Positions 16,276 to 24,962 of a stretch of DNA of 44,913 bases are shown one piece after another. Below the pieces are notes generated by a model, which saw nothing but the letters and a program-made list of their open reading frames with translations, had not been told where the DNA came from and did no database searches. Position numbers and translations under genes: made by a program. The DNA comes from DATGIQ01 sp035295665 (GTDB lineage: Bacteria; Planctomycetota; Planctomycetia; Gemmatales; Gemmataceae), in NCBI GenBank assembly GCA_035295665.1, contig DATGIQ010000337.1, positions 1-44,913 of the forward strand, written 5' to 3'. Positions within the stretch are counted from its first letter, which is position 1; each line of letters begins with the position of its first letter.

Positions 16276-16794
16276 TCAGCAATCAGTGATAAAGGTTCGG
16301 CTTGGGAAAGTCAAATGAAAACCGGCCGCCGGCCTGCGGCCGCCACGGTCGCATTGGGGCAGCATGCAGCAGTCGGTTCGGGTTCCCTTCCGCGGCGCAT
16401 CGTCAACCAGCAGCGGCTCAGGCCGCCACCGCACTTGGTCAAGCTGTCGCGCCGTAGATAAGCCCGCCGGCGTCAAAATGAAGTGCGTTTTATCCGTGAA
16501 GGTGAGGCTCACCCGGGGCTGAAAGCAACGCTCATGATCCACTTCCCTCGTATCCCCCGTCGCATGCTTGGCCGGACCGTTGCACACCAGCCAGCGCAAC
16601 TCGTTCTCGCTAAAACCGTACTGTTGCAAGCTATGAATCTCGACCGCGAAATCCCACGGGGCCCGCTGACGATCCAGCGCGTAATTCCAGGCCTGGAGAA
16701 GGAGGAAAAGGGCGGAATGAACGCCCGTACCGACAGCTGGGCCGCGACTGGATCCACGGCATTCAACGCCAATCCCTCGTTGCCAAGATGCGAA
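16276..16794 (-). pseudogene. Decayed lineage-specific gene (ELRWLV family)
   Basis: On the - strand an open frame from 16794 to the stop at 16276 reads plausibly as protein: VHSALFLLLQAWNYALDRQ, then APWDFAVEIHSLQQYGFSEN, ELRWLVCNGPAKHA and a SLTFTDKTHFILTPAG segment. I recognise this arrangement ('WDFAVEI...DLRWLV...FVLTxAG') as a protein type common in Gemmata-like planctomycetes, with no known function. No ATG, GTG or TTG lies between the upstream TGA (16795-16797) and the conserved region; the first usable codon is a TTG at 16629, inside it. An adjacent frame does begin with ATG near 16880, so a frameshift probably separated the start from the body. It could also be an intact gene with a sequencing error. 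Confidence 0.5.
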
Positions 16795-16938
16795 TCATCT
16801 TCAAGAAAGTTACACGAAGGACAATGAACCCCCGATTCCCCAGGTGATCGCGCTCGGAAGCAGTGCCGGAGTATGCGCATCATCGGACACTCCTTGGACA
16901 CACGAGTTAACTCAAGCTTCGCCCAGCCCGGGTTTCTC

Positions 16939-19539
16939 TTACTTCTTGAACATCTTCTGGCTACGGTCCCCGCGTGACAGCAAGTAGGCTACCAAGTCGA
17001 GAATCTCGTCCTCCTTGAACGTATCGAGCAAGCCTTCCGGCATCATCGAGACCTTCGAGCGCTCGATCGACTCCACCCGCTTTTGATTGACGTTCACCAG
17101 GCCGTTCGGATCAAGCATATTGGTCATCACCATCATGTTGTCGCCATGATAGTTGACGATGCGGCCAGTGACCACGCGCCCATCCGTGGTCGTGATGATC
17201 ACCGCGGCATACTGGTCGCTGATTTCCTTGCTTGGTTCAATGATCGATTCGAGCAAATCGCGAACGCTGAACCGCCCCGAGGCAATCGTCAGATCCGGCC
17301 CCTGGGAACCGCCTTCGTTATCGAAGCGATGGCAGGAAAAGCACAGGGCTTCACCAAATAGACGCCGGCCACGATCGAAGTCGCGGTTGGCTAACCCTTT
17401 CTCCACAATCGGGGCCAGTCCATCGACTTTCCATTTCTTGACGAATGGCCTCGGTTTGCCGGCGATGGGCGTTGGTGCCAGCGGACTGGCCTCCAGCACC
17501 GGCCGCAATTCTTCCTTCTCTTGGGCGGTTAACGTGGCCACTGCATCGGCTTTCATGAGCCGGAAGAACCCGCGCAAGCTCGCCCCGCCCTTGTAGTTGG
17601 CAGCCTTCAAATACCAGGCAAAATACTCGTTCCGCTGCGCCGGCGTCCAACCGGTTCGGAGATCACGGAGCGACTTGGCGTATTCGATCTGCTCCTCCTG
17701 CGTCGGCGCCTCGGCCATCAAGTGTAGCGCCTTGGCCGCGACGCCCGGCGCTTCCAGGTAAACCAGGAGCTGGCACAACTCCGCATTCAGTTCGCGGCTC
17801 TTGGCCGGGAAGAGGGGATCGAAACGCTGGATGAGCCGGGCCCGCACGTCGCGGTCCGGCCAGCCCATGCGGTTGAACAGCACCCCATAGACGCGCAGGA
17901 GATCGAGGTGCTGGGCTTCGGTGAGCTTCTGCCAATCGATCCGATCGAGCGCTTCGAGGATCGGGTCTTTGAGGGCCGCGCCGGGCACCGGGTCTCCTTC
18001 CTTGCGGGGGTGATGGAATGGGTCTTGACCCGTTGCGCGCACCAGGGCCAGCAGAGCAGCAAGCGCCCGACCCGGCTCCGTTTCCTTCAGGGCTCGGTCT
18101 TGCCACTCCTTGGGGTCCTGATGCTCGATGGCGACCCGGGCGGCAAATCGGATGAAGCGGTCCGCGTGGTTGAGATAGGGCCAGGCGAACTCGACCGCGT
18201 TCGGGTCCGGCCGGCCATGGAACGCCTCCAGCCGATGCCGCAGCGCGTGCAGCGGACTGGGGGCCGGGCCACCTGGCGAGGGCGCAGTTGACTCCGCGCC
18301 AACGTAGGTGATGCGGTAGAGCCCTGATTGCGTTCTCCGGCCACCGATCGTGAAATAAAGGGCTCCATCCTTCGGATTGACGACGATGTCCGTCAGCGGC
18401 AAGGGCGAACCGTTGAGGAACTCCTCGGCCACGGCTTTGTAAGCGCTGCCATCGGGCGTCAGGTGGACCGCATACAGTTTGCCATAGCTCCAGTCACACA
18501 TGAAGAGTGCGTCCTGGTACTTGGCCGGGAAGTGGGTGCCGTAGCCGAAGCACATGCCGGTCGGCGAACCGGGGCCGACGTTGTAAATAGCTGGCAAGCT
18601 GTCCGGATAGTACGGCGGCCATTTGCCGGCACCGTTGCGCCAGCCATATTCGCTGCCGCTGGTCACCAGGCAAACCCGCGTCGGCCGATACCAGGGCGTG
18701 TTCATGTCCCATTCCATATCGGCGTCGTAGGTGAACAGGTCGCCATCGCGGTTGAAGGCAGCGTCGAAAGGATTGCGGTAGCCGGTGCTCACCAATTCCC
18801 AGGTTTTTCCGTCCGGATCAACTTTGTAAATGCAGCCGCCCGGCCCGAGCACACCGCGCATGAAGCCGTTACCGTCCGGCAGTCTCGGCAGCAGATGATC
18901 CTCTCCCCAGAGCTTCGGCACCCGCGAACCGGCGAGCGGACTCATCATCTTCGTCTGGTTGCCGCAGACAATGTAAAGCGACTTGCCGTCCGGGGCAGGC
19001 AGGATTGCGTGGGGACCGTGCTCGCCGCTGCCCTGGACCTCGCGAAGGAATTCCGGTTTCTCAAACGTATCGCCGCCATCTTTCGAACGGGCCCGGTGCA
19101 GGCCGTGCCGGGGCTTGATCCCATTGATGGCCACCCCTTCGTTGATCATGACGTACAGGCTGTCGAACGCCCAGAGCAAACCGTGCGCACCGCCCAGCGG
19201 CAAATCAAGCTTTTCCACGATCGCCGCTGACGCAACGGTTGCGGGATGGTCTCCCGAACGGGTCCCGAGTGGTGGGGGCGTAATTCGGTAGAGCGGACCA
19301 TTCTGATCCGAAACGATGAGCCGCCCCTTCGGATCGACGCACAGGTTGACCCACGAGCCTTGCACGTCCTTGGGCACCGAATAAAGCAGCTCGGCCCGGA
19401 ATCCTTTGAGCACCTTCAGCGCTTCGGCGGGCGTCGCAGTCGGCCCTTTCGGGGCCGGCTTTGCGTCCTGGCCGGCTGCGGCCAAGGGAAATGCCAGCAC
19501 GAGAACCGTCCAGATAGCCAGCCGCGTCGCCTCTCGCAT
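16939..19539 (-). CDS. PVC-type heme-binding CxxCH protein
   Basis: An 866-residue exported protein. After a signal peptide (ending near AAAGQD) residues about 35-420 form a glucose/sorbosone dehydrogenase-like beta-propeller of the TIGR02604 type (VDPKGRLIVSDQNGPLYRI, then MCDWSYGKLYAVHL). A helical HEAT-like middle follows, and the C-terminus (about 715-855) is the PVC heme-binding domain TIGR02603 with CFSCH (733-737) and 'GPDLTIASGRFSVRDLLESI'. Such proteins are typical of Planctomycetes and are thought to oxidise sugars or alcohols with electron transfer through cytochrome c in the periplasm. The start is ATG 19539 with AGGAG six bases upstream; a GTG directly before it is less well spaced. 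A strong hairpin lies between it and the upstream gene. Confidence 0.92.
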   Translation of the reverse strand: MREATRLAIWTVLVLAFPLAAAGQDAKPAPKGPTATPAEALKVLKGFRAELLYSVPKDVQGSWVNLCVDPKGRLIVSDQNGPLYRITPPPLGTRSGDHPATVASAAIVEKLDLPLGGAHGLLWAFDSLYVMINEGVAINGIKPRHGLHRARSKDGGDTFEKPEFLREVQGSGEHGPHAILPAPDGKSLYIVCGNQTKMMSPLAGSRVPKLWGEDHLLPRLPDGNGFMRGVLGPGGCIYKVDPDGKTWELVSTGYRNPFDAAFNRDGDLFTYDADMEWDMNTPWYRPTRVCLVTSGSEYGWRNGAGKWPPYYPDSLPAIYNVGPGSPTGMCFGYGTHFPAKYQDALFMCDWSYGKLYAVHLTPDGSAYKAVAEEFLNGSPLPLTDIVVNPKDGALYFTIGGRRTQSGLYRITYVGAESTAPSPGGPAPSPLHALRHRLEAFHGRPDPNAVEFAWPYLNHADRFIRFAARVAIEHQDPKEWQDRALKETEPGRALAALLALVRATGQDPFHHPRKEGDPVPGAALKDPILEALDRIDWQKLTEAQHLDLLRVYGVLFNRMGWPDRDVRARLIQRFDPLFPAKSRELNAELCQLLVYLEAPGVAAKALHLMAEAPTQEEQIEYAKSLRDLRTGWTPAQRNEYFAWYLKAANYKGGASLRGFFRLMKADAVATLTAQEKEELRPVLEASPLAPTPIAGKPRPFVKKWKVDGLAPIVEKGLANRDFDRGRRLFGEALCFSCHRFDNEGGSQGPDLTIASGRFSVRDLLESIIEPSKEISDQYAAVIITTTDGRVVTGRIVNYHGDNMMVMTNMLDPNGLVNVNQKRVESIERSKVSMMPEGLLDTFKEDEILDLVAYLLSRGDRSQKMFKK

Positions 19540-19569
19540 CACTTGCTCCTTCCCACCAAAGATTCGGGG

Positions 19570-19620
19570 TCGCGTCCGTGCCGGGAGATCTCTCCACCGA
19601 GTCTCCCGGTACGGACGCGA
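19570..19620 (-). terminator. Long hairpin between two - strand genes
   Basis: TCGCGTCCGTGCCGGGAGA (19570-19588) pairs with TCTCCCGGTACGGACGCGA (19602-19620), 19 bases per arm with one mismatch. It starts 25 bases after the stop of the LolA-like gene (reading the - strand) and before the PVC heme gene. It could reduce read-through between them; no uridine run is present. Confidence 0.5.
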
Positions 19621-19645
19621 ATTGACTCACCGTGCACCGGCTTGG

Positions 19646-20404
19646 TTACTGGGGCTCGGCGAATGTTTTGGGATCGACCTTGTCGAGAATCTTGAATTCT
19701 GTAACCAGGAAATCCTGGAACTTCTCCCCATCCCGCTTGGCCTGCATCTTGGTGGCCTTCTTGATGCCCGCCATCTCCTTGTAGTCGCGGAATGTCGTTT
19801 CCTGGGTGTACTCGTCCCCCATGAAACCGGCGACCCGCGCCACAACCTTGACGGGCAGGCCGCTGTCCTTATCGAAATAAATGCGGAAATCCTTCCCGTC
19901 CGGCCCGGTCGCCTTGATACCGACTGCCGGTTTGCCGTCCACAACTTCCTCGGGCGCGGGAGCGACCTTGAACTCCTTGCCCTTCAAGGGCAGGACGGTC
20001 ATCGGGATCACGGTGAGGTAAATTGCACGTTTCTCATTGGCCAAGGCGTCCTTGTCCAGTTCCATCTGGTTGTCGCCAAACTTTCGCCAGCCTTTATCAC
20101 CGGCCACGACGGTGATGACCTTGAATTTGTTGCCGTTGAAGTCACCTTCAAACTCCCGCCGCGCATGGTCAAGACCTTGCACGGTCGAATCGGTGGTGAC
20201 CTCGTTCTCGTTCCCTCCAAAGCGGACGCTCCCCTTGGCTTTCCAGGAAGCGTTCCTTGCCTTGCTCAGCTTCTCTTCACCGCCCAGGGCTTTGATCGCC
20301 TTGTTCAGGATGGCGTCCGTATCCGTCGCCTCCGCAGCCCGTCCGGGACCGTTCCAGACGGATACGAAGGCCATTGCCAACACCGCGACGATGGTCCTTG
20401 TCAT
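19646..20404 (-). CDS. Exported LolA-like protein of unknown function
   Basis: A 252-residue protein with a signal peptide (MTRTIVAVLAMAFVSVWNGPGRAAE). The mature part starts with a helix (TDAILNKAIKALGGEEKLSKARN), followed by repeated amphipathic strands (WKAKGSVRFGG, HARREFEGDFNGNKFKVITV, KDFRIYFDKDSGLPVKVVARV). Helix first, then an open barrel of strands with 'YFDKxSGLPVK' is the pattern of LolA/LppX-like lipoprotein carriers and planctomycete relatives. The fold assignment is by pattern and only moderate; a real lipid cargo is not shown. It lies between the esterase and the PVC heme gene on the same strand, with about 100 bases on each side, so all three may be related in envelope function. 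Confidence 0.7.
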   Translation of the reverse strand: MTRTIVAVLAMAFVSVWNGPGRAAEATDTDAILNKAIKALGGEEKLSKARNASWKAKGSVRFGGNENEVTTDSTVQGLDHARREFEGDFNGNKFKVITVVAGDKGWRKFGDNQMELDKDALANEKRAIYLTVIPMTVLPLKGKEFKVAPAPEEVVDGKPAVGIKATGPDGKDFRIYFDKDSGLPVKVVARVAGFMGDEYTQETTFRDYKEMAGIKKATKMQAKRDGEKFQDFLVTEFKILDKVDPKTFAEPQ

Positions 20405-20512
20405 GAGTCTATCTCGCCTTCTGTGAGAAAAAAGGGAAAAGCAGAGTGTCTTTTGATTCTATGCACCGCCGTCACCGAAGACGAGCGGCATCCGATTCTC
20501 GAACGATCCGGC

Positions 20513-21685
20513 TCAGCGGAATAGCAGCGGCGCAAAATCGTTCAAGTAATGCCGCCAGTTGATCCAGGTATGGCCTCCGCCACTGACGTGGAGCTCGTTT
20601 TTGATCCCCCGCTTGGTCAGCAGTTCGGACAGGCTCTTGGAGCCATTGAAGGTGAAATCCTTGTCGCCGACGCTGATCGAGAATAATTTCACGATACGGT
20701 TGACCTTGTCCGCCTGGTCCAGGAACGTGGCGTTTCGCTTTTCGAAATCGGCAGCATTTTGGCCGATGCCGGCGCTCCAAACTCCTACATAAGCGAACTG
20801 GTCGGGATGCGTCGTGACGACCCGAAGCGTTTGCCCACCGCCCATTGATAACCCCGCCAGGGCTCGGTTTTCTGCAGTCGCCAAAACGCGGAAGTTCTTC
20901 TCCACGAATGGAACAATGTCGTCGAGCAGCTCATGGGTAAACCGATCCTGAGCCGCGGCGGCAGCTCCGCCGGCCGCCGCGGTGCCGGAGGTTGTCGGAC
21001 GGGGCAGGCTGCCGTTGGGCATCACGATGAGCATGGGTTTCGCCTTGTGTTCCGCCAAGAGATTGTCGAGGATGAAGCCGGCACGGCCGACCGTGCTCCA
21101 ACCCGAATCTTCATCGCCGCCGCCATGAAGGAGGTAAAACACCGGATAGCGATCCTTGCTGCTATCGTAGCCGGGAGGCGTGTAGATATGCATCCGCCGT
21201 TGCATGCCGAGCGTGGACGAGGAATACCAGACCTCGCGGATCTCGCCATGGGGAACATTTCGCAGTGCTTCGAACTCGGCTTCCGGGCCCGGCAGGAAGA
21301 ACAGGTTATCCAGGCTGTTGATGCCCTGCTTGACCATGGCATTCCGCGGGTCTAGAGTCTTCACGCTATCCACGTTGAACGAGTAGCTGTAATAATCGGG
21401 CTTGAGCGGCCCCACGGTGACGGACCAGACGCCCTTCTCATCTTTCTGAAGCTTTACGGGGCCGCCGGCGTCCATCCAATCGCCGCGCACGGTCACTTCC
21501 GAGGCCTTGGGAGCGTTGATCCGGAAGGTCACGCGCTGGTCGGAGAGCACTTCCGGCGAAGTCAGCGTGTCCCGCGCGGTTGGCTGCCGCCGCTGAGCCT
21601 GGGCGGCCGCCTCCGGACAAGCCCCGAACATTGTGAACATCAGGCCAACGCTGGCTGCCAAACACAACACTTTCTGTCGAGCCAT
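20513..21685 (-). CDS. Secreted esterase (enterochelin/feruloyl esterase family)
   Basis: A 390-residue exported hydrolase. After the signal peptide, residues 45-130 form an immunoglobulin-like (E-set/CBM48-type) domain (VTFRINAPKASEVTVRGDW), followed by an alpha/beta-hydrolase of the esterase D/enterochelin esterase family. The nucleophile is S280 in GLSMGGGQT, the likely acid is D341 or D343 in SVGDKDF, and the histidine is H372 in SGGGHTWINWRHYL; YLLHGGGDEDSGW (184-196) forms the oxyanion region. This layout is known from secreted carbohydrate esterases such as xylan/feruloyl esterases. GAGGTGAG precedes the ATG at 21685. It is divergent from the sigma factor gene, across 227 bases. The substrate is likely a plant or bacterial polysaccharide ester, an inference from the family. 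Confidence 0.9.
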   Translation of the reverse strand: MARQKVLCLAASVGLMFTMFGACPEAAAQAQRRQPTARDTLTSPEVLSDQRVTFRINAPKASEVTVRGDWMDAGGPVKLQKDEKGVWSVTVGPLKPDYYSYSFNVDSVKTLDPRNAMVKQGINSLDNLFFLPGPEAEFEALRNVPHGEIREVWYSSSTLGMQRRMHIYTPPGYDSSKDRYPVFYLLHGGGDEDSGWSTVGRAGFILDNLLAEHKAKPMLIVMPNGSLPRPTTSGTAAAGGAAAAAQDRFTHELLDDIVPFVEKNFRVLATAENRALAGLSMGGGQTLRVVTTHPDQFAYVGVWSAGIGQNAADFEKRNATFLDQADKVNRIVKLFSISVGDKDFTFNGSKSLSELLTKRGIKNELHVSGGGHTWINWRHYLNDFAPLLFR

Positions 21686-21912
21686 GAACTCACCTCGCTT
21701 TCGATCGTCCCGCTGGTCCAGGAGCAGTGCCTATCACAACGTACTGGCCAATCCCTTCGGATGAATCAAGGCATTGAGCAGGCCTTCCTGCTTCTATATT
21801 CTGCCCACGGTGGATTGCCCACTGCTAAAGATTTTTCGCCTAATCGGCGGACCGAGCGACCTTTGGTTAATGAGAACGCTTCGTCCACAGACGTTGGATA
21901 AGGGCCATTTCC

Positions 21913-22449
21913 ATGACGGATCGTACCATCCCGCACGGACAGGTGACACGGCTGCTCATGCAGCACCGCACGGCCCTTTATGGCTACATCTTCGCCTGCG
22001 TGCGCAACCATGACGATGCCGAAGACATTTTTCAAAACGTCTGCGTCGCGGTGACCGAATCGATCGGTCGTTTGGCCAATGAGGCTGGTTTCCTGCCCTG
22101 GGCGCGCGAAATCGCACGGCGCCGCATCTTGGCCCAGCGCCGGAGCACACGCCGGGAACAGCCCTTGGATCCCGATTTGGTATGCCGGCTCGCCGAGGCC
22201 GCCGATCGCGTGGAGCGCGTTCAGCCGGCTTCCCGGCACCGTGCTGCTTTGACCGCCTGTCTGGAAAGTCTCCCTGCCGAAAGCCGGCGCCTCATCCTGA
22301 TGCGCTATGAGAGTTCCACCGCCCGTGCAGAGGAGCTCGCGGCCTGTTTTGGGCGGAGCGTGCAAGGGATCTACGCTTGGATCAAGCGGATCAAGCTGGC
22401 TCTTCGAGAATGCGTCGAACGCCGCCTGGCAATGGAGGGGCCATCATGA
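21913..22449 (+). CDS. ECF RNA polymerase sigma factor
   Basis: A 178-residue sigma-70 family protein with two domains. Region 2 spans about residues 14-80, with the core-binding motif DAEDIFQNV (35-43) and an Arg-rich segment. Region 4 spans about 112-172, with LPAESRRLILMRYE and a helix-turn-helix (AEELAACFGRSVQGIYAWIKRIK). The form resembles the planctomycete-specific ECF group (TIGR02989-like). Its stop overlaps the start of the FecR-WD40 gene in ATGA, the usual arrangement for a sigma factor with its own regulator. The divergent esterase may be part of its regulon, but no target promoter motif can be assigned from one window. Confidence 0.93.
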   Translation: MTDRTIPHGQVTRLLMQHRTALYGYIFACVRNHDDAEDIFQNVCVAVTESIGRLANEAGFLPWAREIARRRILAQRRSTRREQPLDPDLVCRLAEAADRVERVQPASRHRAALTACLESLPAESRRLILMRYESSTARAEELAACFGRSVQGIYAWIKRIKLALRECVERRLAMEGPS

Positions 22450-24269
22450 ATGCTCCGTCCGATACCGATCTCCTCCACGCCTACCTGGACGATTCTCTCA
22501 CCGCTTCGGACCGGACCGCTATCGAAGAACGCCTCCGCCGTGAGCCAGCATTGGCGGATGCCCTTGTGATCTTGGCACGCGAGGAAGCAATCCTCGGCGA
22601 ATGGGCCCGTTCGGCGCGCTTCGCAGAACAAACGGCCACGGAGACAATGCCTCCCTCGCCGCGCGAATCTGCGGATCCGGGTGTGACCGTTCCGTCTGAA
22701 CCGCGCCGAACCCTTTCCCGTCGCGCAGCGGTTCGCTCTCTCGCAGTGCTTGCGGCTGGGGTATTGCTTGGTGTTCTTGGAATCGCGCTACACGAGCACA
22801 GGAAAACCGGTGGAGGGGACTCTCTTGCGAATGTGGAGGAAGTACAGGGTGATGTCTTCATCGTCACACCGACGGGCCTCCGGTTACCGGCCCAACCGGG
22901 TCAAAAACTCTTTGCCGAACAGGAACTCCGGACGGGAGCGGAGGGGAGCTTCGCAGTCATTGAATATGAGGACAAGACCCGGCTCGAACTGAGCCCGGAA
23001 ACCATGATTCGCCTGCTCGGCGAGGCAGTGCCAGGGGCCAAGAATAAGCGGACCCGCGGCAAGAAGGTTTTCTTGAACGAGGGAGTCCTTGCTGCCGAAG
23101 TCGTCGCCCAACCGGCAGATTCTCCCATGATCGTGACCACTCCCCATGCCGTCATGGAGATGCAGCAGTGCCTGTTCAGCTCTTCTACCGCAAAGGAAGC
23201 CACGCGCATTGAGCTGGACGACGGCCACATTCGGTTTACCCGCAGGAGCGATGGCCGCTCCATCGAAGTTGCGGCCGGCTGCTATGCTGTGGCCGCCGCA
23301 CGTCCCGAATCTTTTGCGCAACATCCTCTTCCCGCCCGCATCCGCAAGCCACGGGCCATTTTCAACGAGTCCCCGGCGCCGATTCTGTCGTTGGCCTATT
23401 CGCCGGATGGCAGGGTCGTGGTCCTGGGCTGTCGAGACGGCACTCTCCGGTTCTGCGATTTGCAGACCGGCATCGAGCGCACGGTCACGGCCGGGCGCAG
23501 AAAGGTCTCTTCCGTGGTCTTCGCCCCTTCCGGAAAAACATTGGCCGCAGTCGTTGATGATCGGATCGTGAGGTTGTGGGATGCCACGGCGCTTCAGGAA
23601 CAGCGGAGTTTCACCCGTCGCAAGCTCAAGTTCACGTGCCTGGCGTTCACCCGAAGCGGCAATGATTTGGCCACGGGCTCCAGCGATCGGAGTGTAACGG
23701 TATGGGACAGCGTGTCGGGACTGGAGAAGACCATCCTCCGTGGCCAAGGCGGCGATGTGATGAGCCTGGCGTTTTCTCCCGATGCCCGAACGCTGGCGGT
23801 TGGCAGTGGCCGAGGAAAGGAGACCGGGGACGTCACCTTATGGGACTTATCCAGGCGTCAACAACTGCACACGCTGGAAGGACACGCCGGTCCCGTTCGT
23901 TCACTGGCGTTCTCGGCCGATGGCCAAATCCTGGCAACGGGCAGCGACGACGGTACCGTCCGCTTGTGGAACGCGGAAACCGGGCAGCTCCGGACGGTGT
24001 TGCAGGGCCACGCCCGGAGGGTCGTTTCGATCGCGGTGTCTCCGGATGGTCTTCGCTTGGCCAGTGCAGGCAATGACAATACGGCCCGGCTGTGGGATTT
24101 GACCAGCGGCACCGAACAGGCAATTCTCAAGGCCCGCAAGCACCGCACGAGTTGCCTGGCTTTTTCACCCGACGGTAAGATTCTGGCCACGGGCGGATGG
24201 GACAAGACTGTCCGTCTATGGGACTTAGCGGCGAAGGACCTGGGGCCGGAAGAGAGCAATGAGGAATGA
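22446..24269 (+). CDS. FecR-WD40 membrane protein, probable anti-sigma factor
   Basis: A 607-residue protein whose ATG overlaps the sigma factor stop by four bases. Residues 1-60 resemble the short cytoplasmic anti-sigma segment found in FecR-type regulators (DTDLLHAYLDDSLTASDR then ERLRREPALADAL). A membrane helix follows (about 95-115, AVRSLAVLAAGVLLGVLGIAL). A FecR-like domain covers about 125-300 (VEEVQGDVFIV, ELRTGAEGSFAVIEY, FLNEGVLAAEV). Seven WD40 repeats cover about 310-605, with repeated 'LAFSPDGK' strands and 'VRLWD' ends, enough for a closed propeller. FecR proteins sense outer-membrane events and control ECF sigma factors; the WD40 propeller would lie outside the inner membrane and is an unusual addition. 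The anti-sigma role is inferred from the coupled gene order. Confidence 0.9.
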   Translation: MNAPSDTDLLHAYLDDSLTASDRTAIEERLRREPALADALVILAREEAILGEWARSARFAEQTATETMPPSPRESADPGVTVPSEPRRTLSRRAAVRSLAVLAAGVLLGVLGIALHEHRKTGGGDSLANVEEVQGDVFIVTPTGLRLPAQPGQKLFAEQELRTGAEGSFAVIEYEDKTRLELSPETMIRLLGEAVPGAKNKRTRGKKVFLNEGVLAAEVVAQPADSPMIVTTPHAVMEMQQCLFSSSTAKEATRIELDDGHIRFTRRSDGRSIEVAAGCYAVAAARPESFAQHPLPARIRKPRAIFNESPAPILSLAYSPDGRVVVLGCRDGTLRFCDLQTGIERTVTAGRRKVSSVVFAPSGKTLAAVVDDRIVRLWDATALQEQRSFTRRKLKFTCLAFTRSGNDLATGSSDRSVTVWDSVSGLEKTILRGQGGDVMSLAFSPDARTLAVGSGRGKETGDVTLWDLSRRQQLHTLEGHAGPVRSLAFSADGQILATGSDDGTVRLWNAETGQLRTVLQGHARRVVSIAVSPDGLRLASAGNDNTARLWDLTSGTEQAILKARKHRTSCLAFSPDGKILATGGWDKTVRLWDLAAKDLGPEESNEE

Positions 24270-24270
24270 G

Positions 24271-24291
24271 CGATGCCGGCGGTCGGCATCG
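24271..24291 (+). terminator. Short hairpin after the FecR-WD40 gene
   Basis: CGATGCC (24271-24277) and GGCATCG (24285-24291) are perfect 7-base arms around a 7-base loop, two bases after the stop. No uridine run follows. Confidence 0.35.
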
Positions 24292-24396
24292 GCTGAAGCG
24301 CCAGCTGCCGCGCCACGATTTCTTCGGCCTCAAACCCAGCGCGATCGCTGGACCGCGGCGGCTGGTGCTTCGCCCGACTTTCGCAATCACAAGGGT

Positions 24397-24417
24397 CTCT
24401 CGGCACGTGGCCGAGAG
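24397..24417 (+). promoter_or_regulatory. Strong hairpin upstream of the exported Lys-rich gene
   Basis: CTCTCGGC (24397-24404) and GCCGAGAG (24410-24417) form perfect 8-base arms with a 5-base ACGTG loop, 38 bases before the start at 24455. It may be a 5' untranslated-region element or a terminator for the upstream gene; the sequence does not decide. Confidence 0.35.
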
Positions 24418-24454
24418 GACAACACCCGTTTATCGAACCAGTTAGGAGTCTTCC

Positions 24455-24841
24455 ATGGTGCGGATTTTCATTAGTGCGGCCCTTGCGTTGATTCTCATGA
24501 CCGGAGTGAGCGTGGCCGCTGGAAAAGGCAAGGGCAAGAAGGGGCAGGCTGTTCATGGAACGATCAAAAAGGTAGACGCAAAGGAAGGAACCATCACCGT
24601 GGCCGTCAAAGCGAAAAAAGCCGGGACGGCCAACCGGGAATTCAAACTCGGGGCGGACACGAAGGTCGTGGTGGTTTCTGAGGGGAACAAAAGTAAGCTC
24701 ACCGGCCCCGAGGCACTCAAGAACGAAGGCTTCAAGGAAGGGGCCACGGTGACGGTCGTGACGGATGAGAGTGACGCGACCAAGGTCACGCAAGTCCGGC
24801 TCGGCGGTGGGAAGAAAAAGAATAACGCCCAATCAAAATGA
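24455..24841 (+). CDS. Exported lysine-rich protein
   Basis: A 128-residue protein with a signal peptide (MVRIFISAALALILMTGVSVAAG) and a Lys/Val/Thr-rich mature part: KGKGKKGQAVHGTIKKVDAK, then EGTITVAVKAKKAG, REFKLGADTKVVVV and a glycine-lysine tail ending in KKKNNAQSK. The alternating strands 'GTIxxVDAxxGTITV' suggest a small OB-like barrel as in DUF5666 proteins, but this is only a pattern match. It follows the sigma/FecR-WD40 pair on the same strand after 185 bases with hairpins, so it may be a separate unit or a regulon member. Function unknown; the strong positive charge may fit binding to acidic surface polymers. Confidence 0.7.
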   Translation: MVRIFISAALALILMTGVSVAAGKGKGKKGQAVHGTIKKVDAKEGTITVAVKAKKAGTANREFKLGADTKVVVVSEGNKSKLTGPEALKNEGFKEGATVTVVTDESDATKVTQVRLGGGKKKNNAQSK

Positions 24842-24962
24842 CCGCGGCGAATCGTCCCAAGAGCCAGGCGAGCGTCTGCTGCCTGGCTTTCTTGCGTTTG
24901 CGCGCAGATGCGAGACCCTGGATTCTCGTGGGTAACTCCCCTGAGCGGACCCAGCATCCTTG

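Noticed and set aside
21774..21800. TTGAGC and TATATT as a promoter before the sigma factor
   Set aside because: The spacing is only 15 bases and planctomycete promoter consensus is uncertain; support is too weak.
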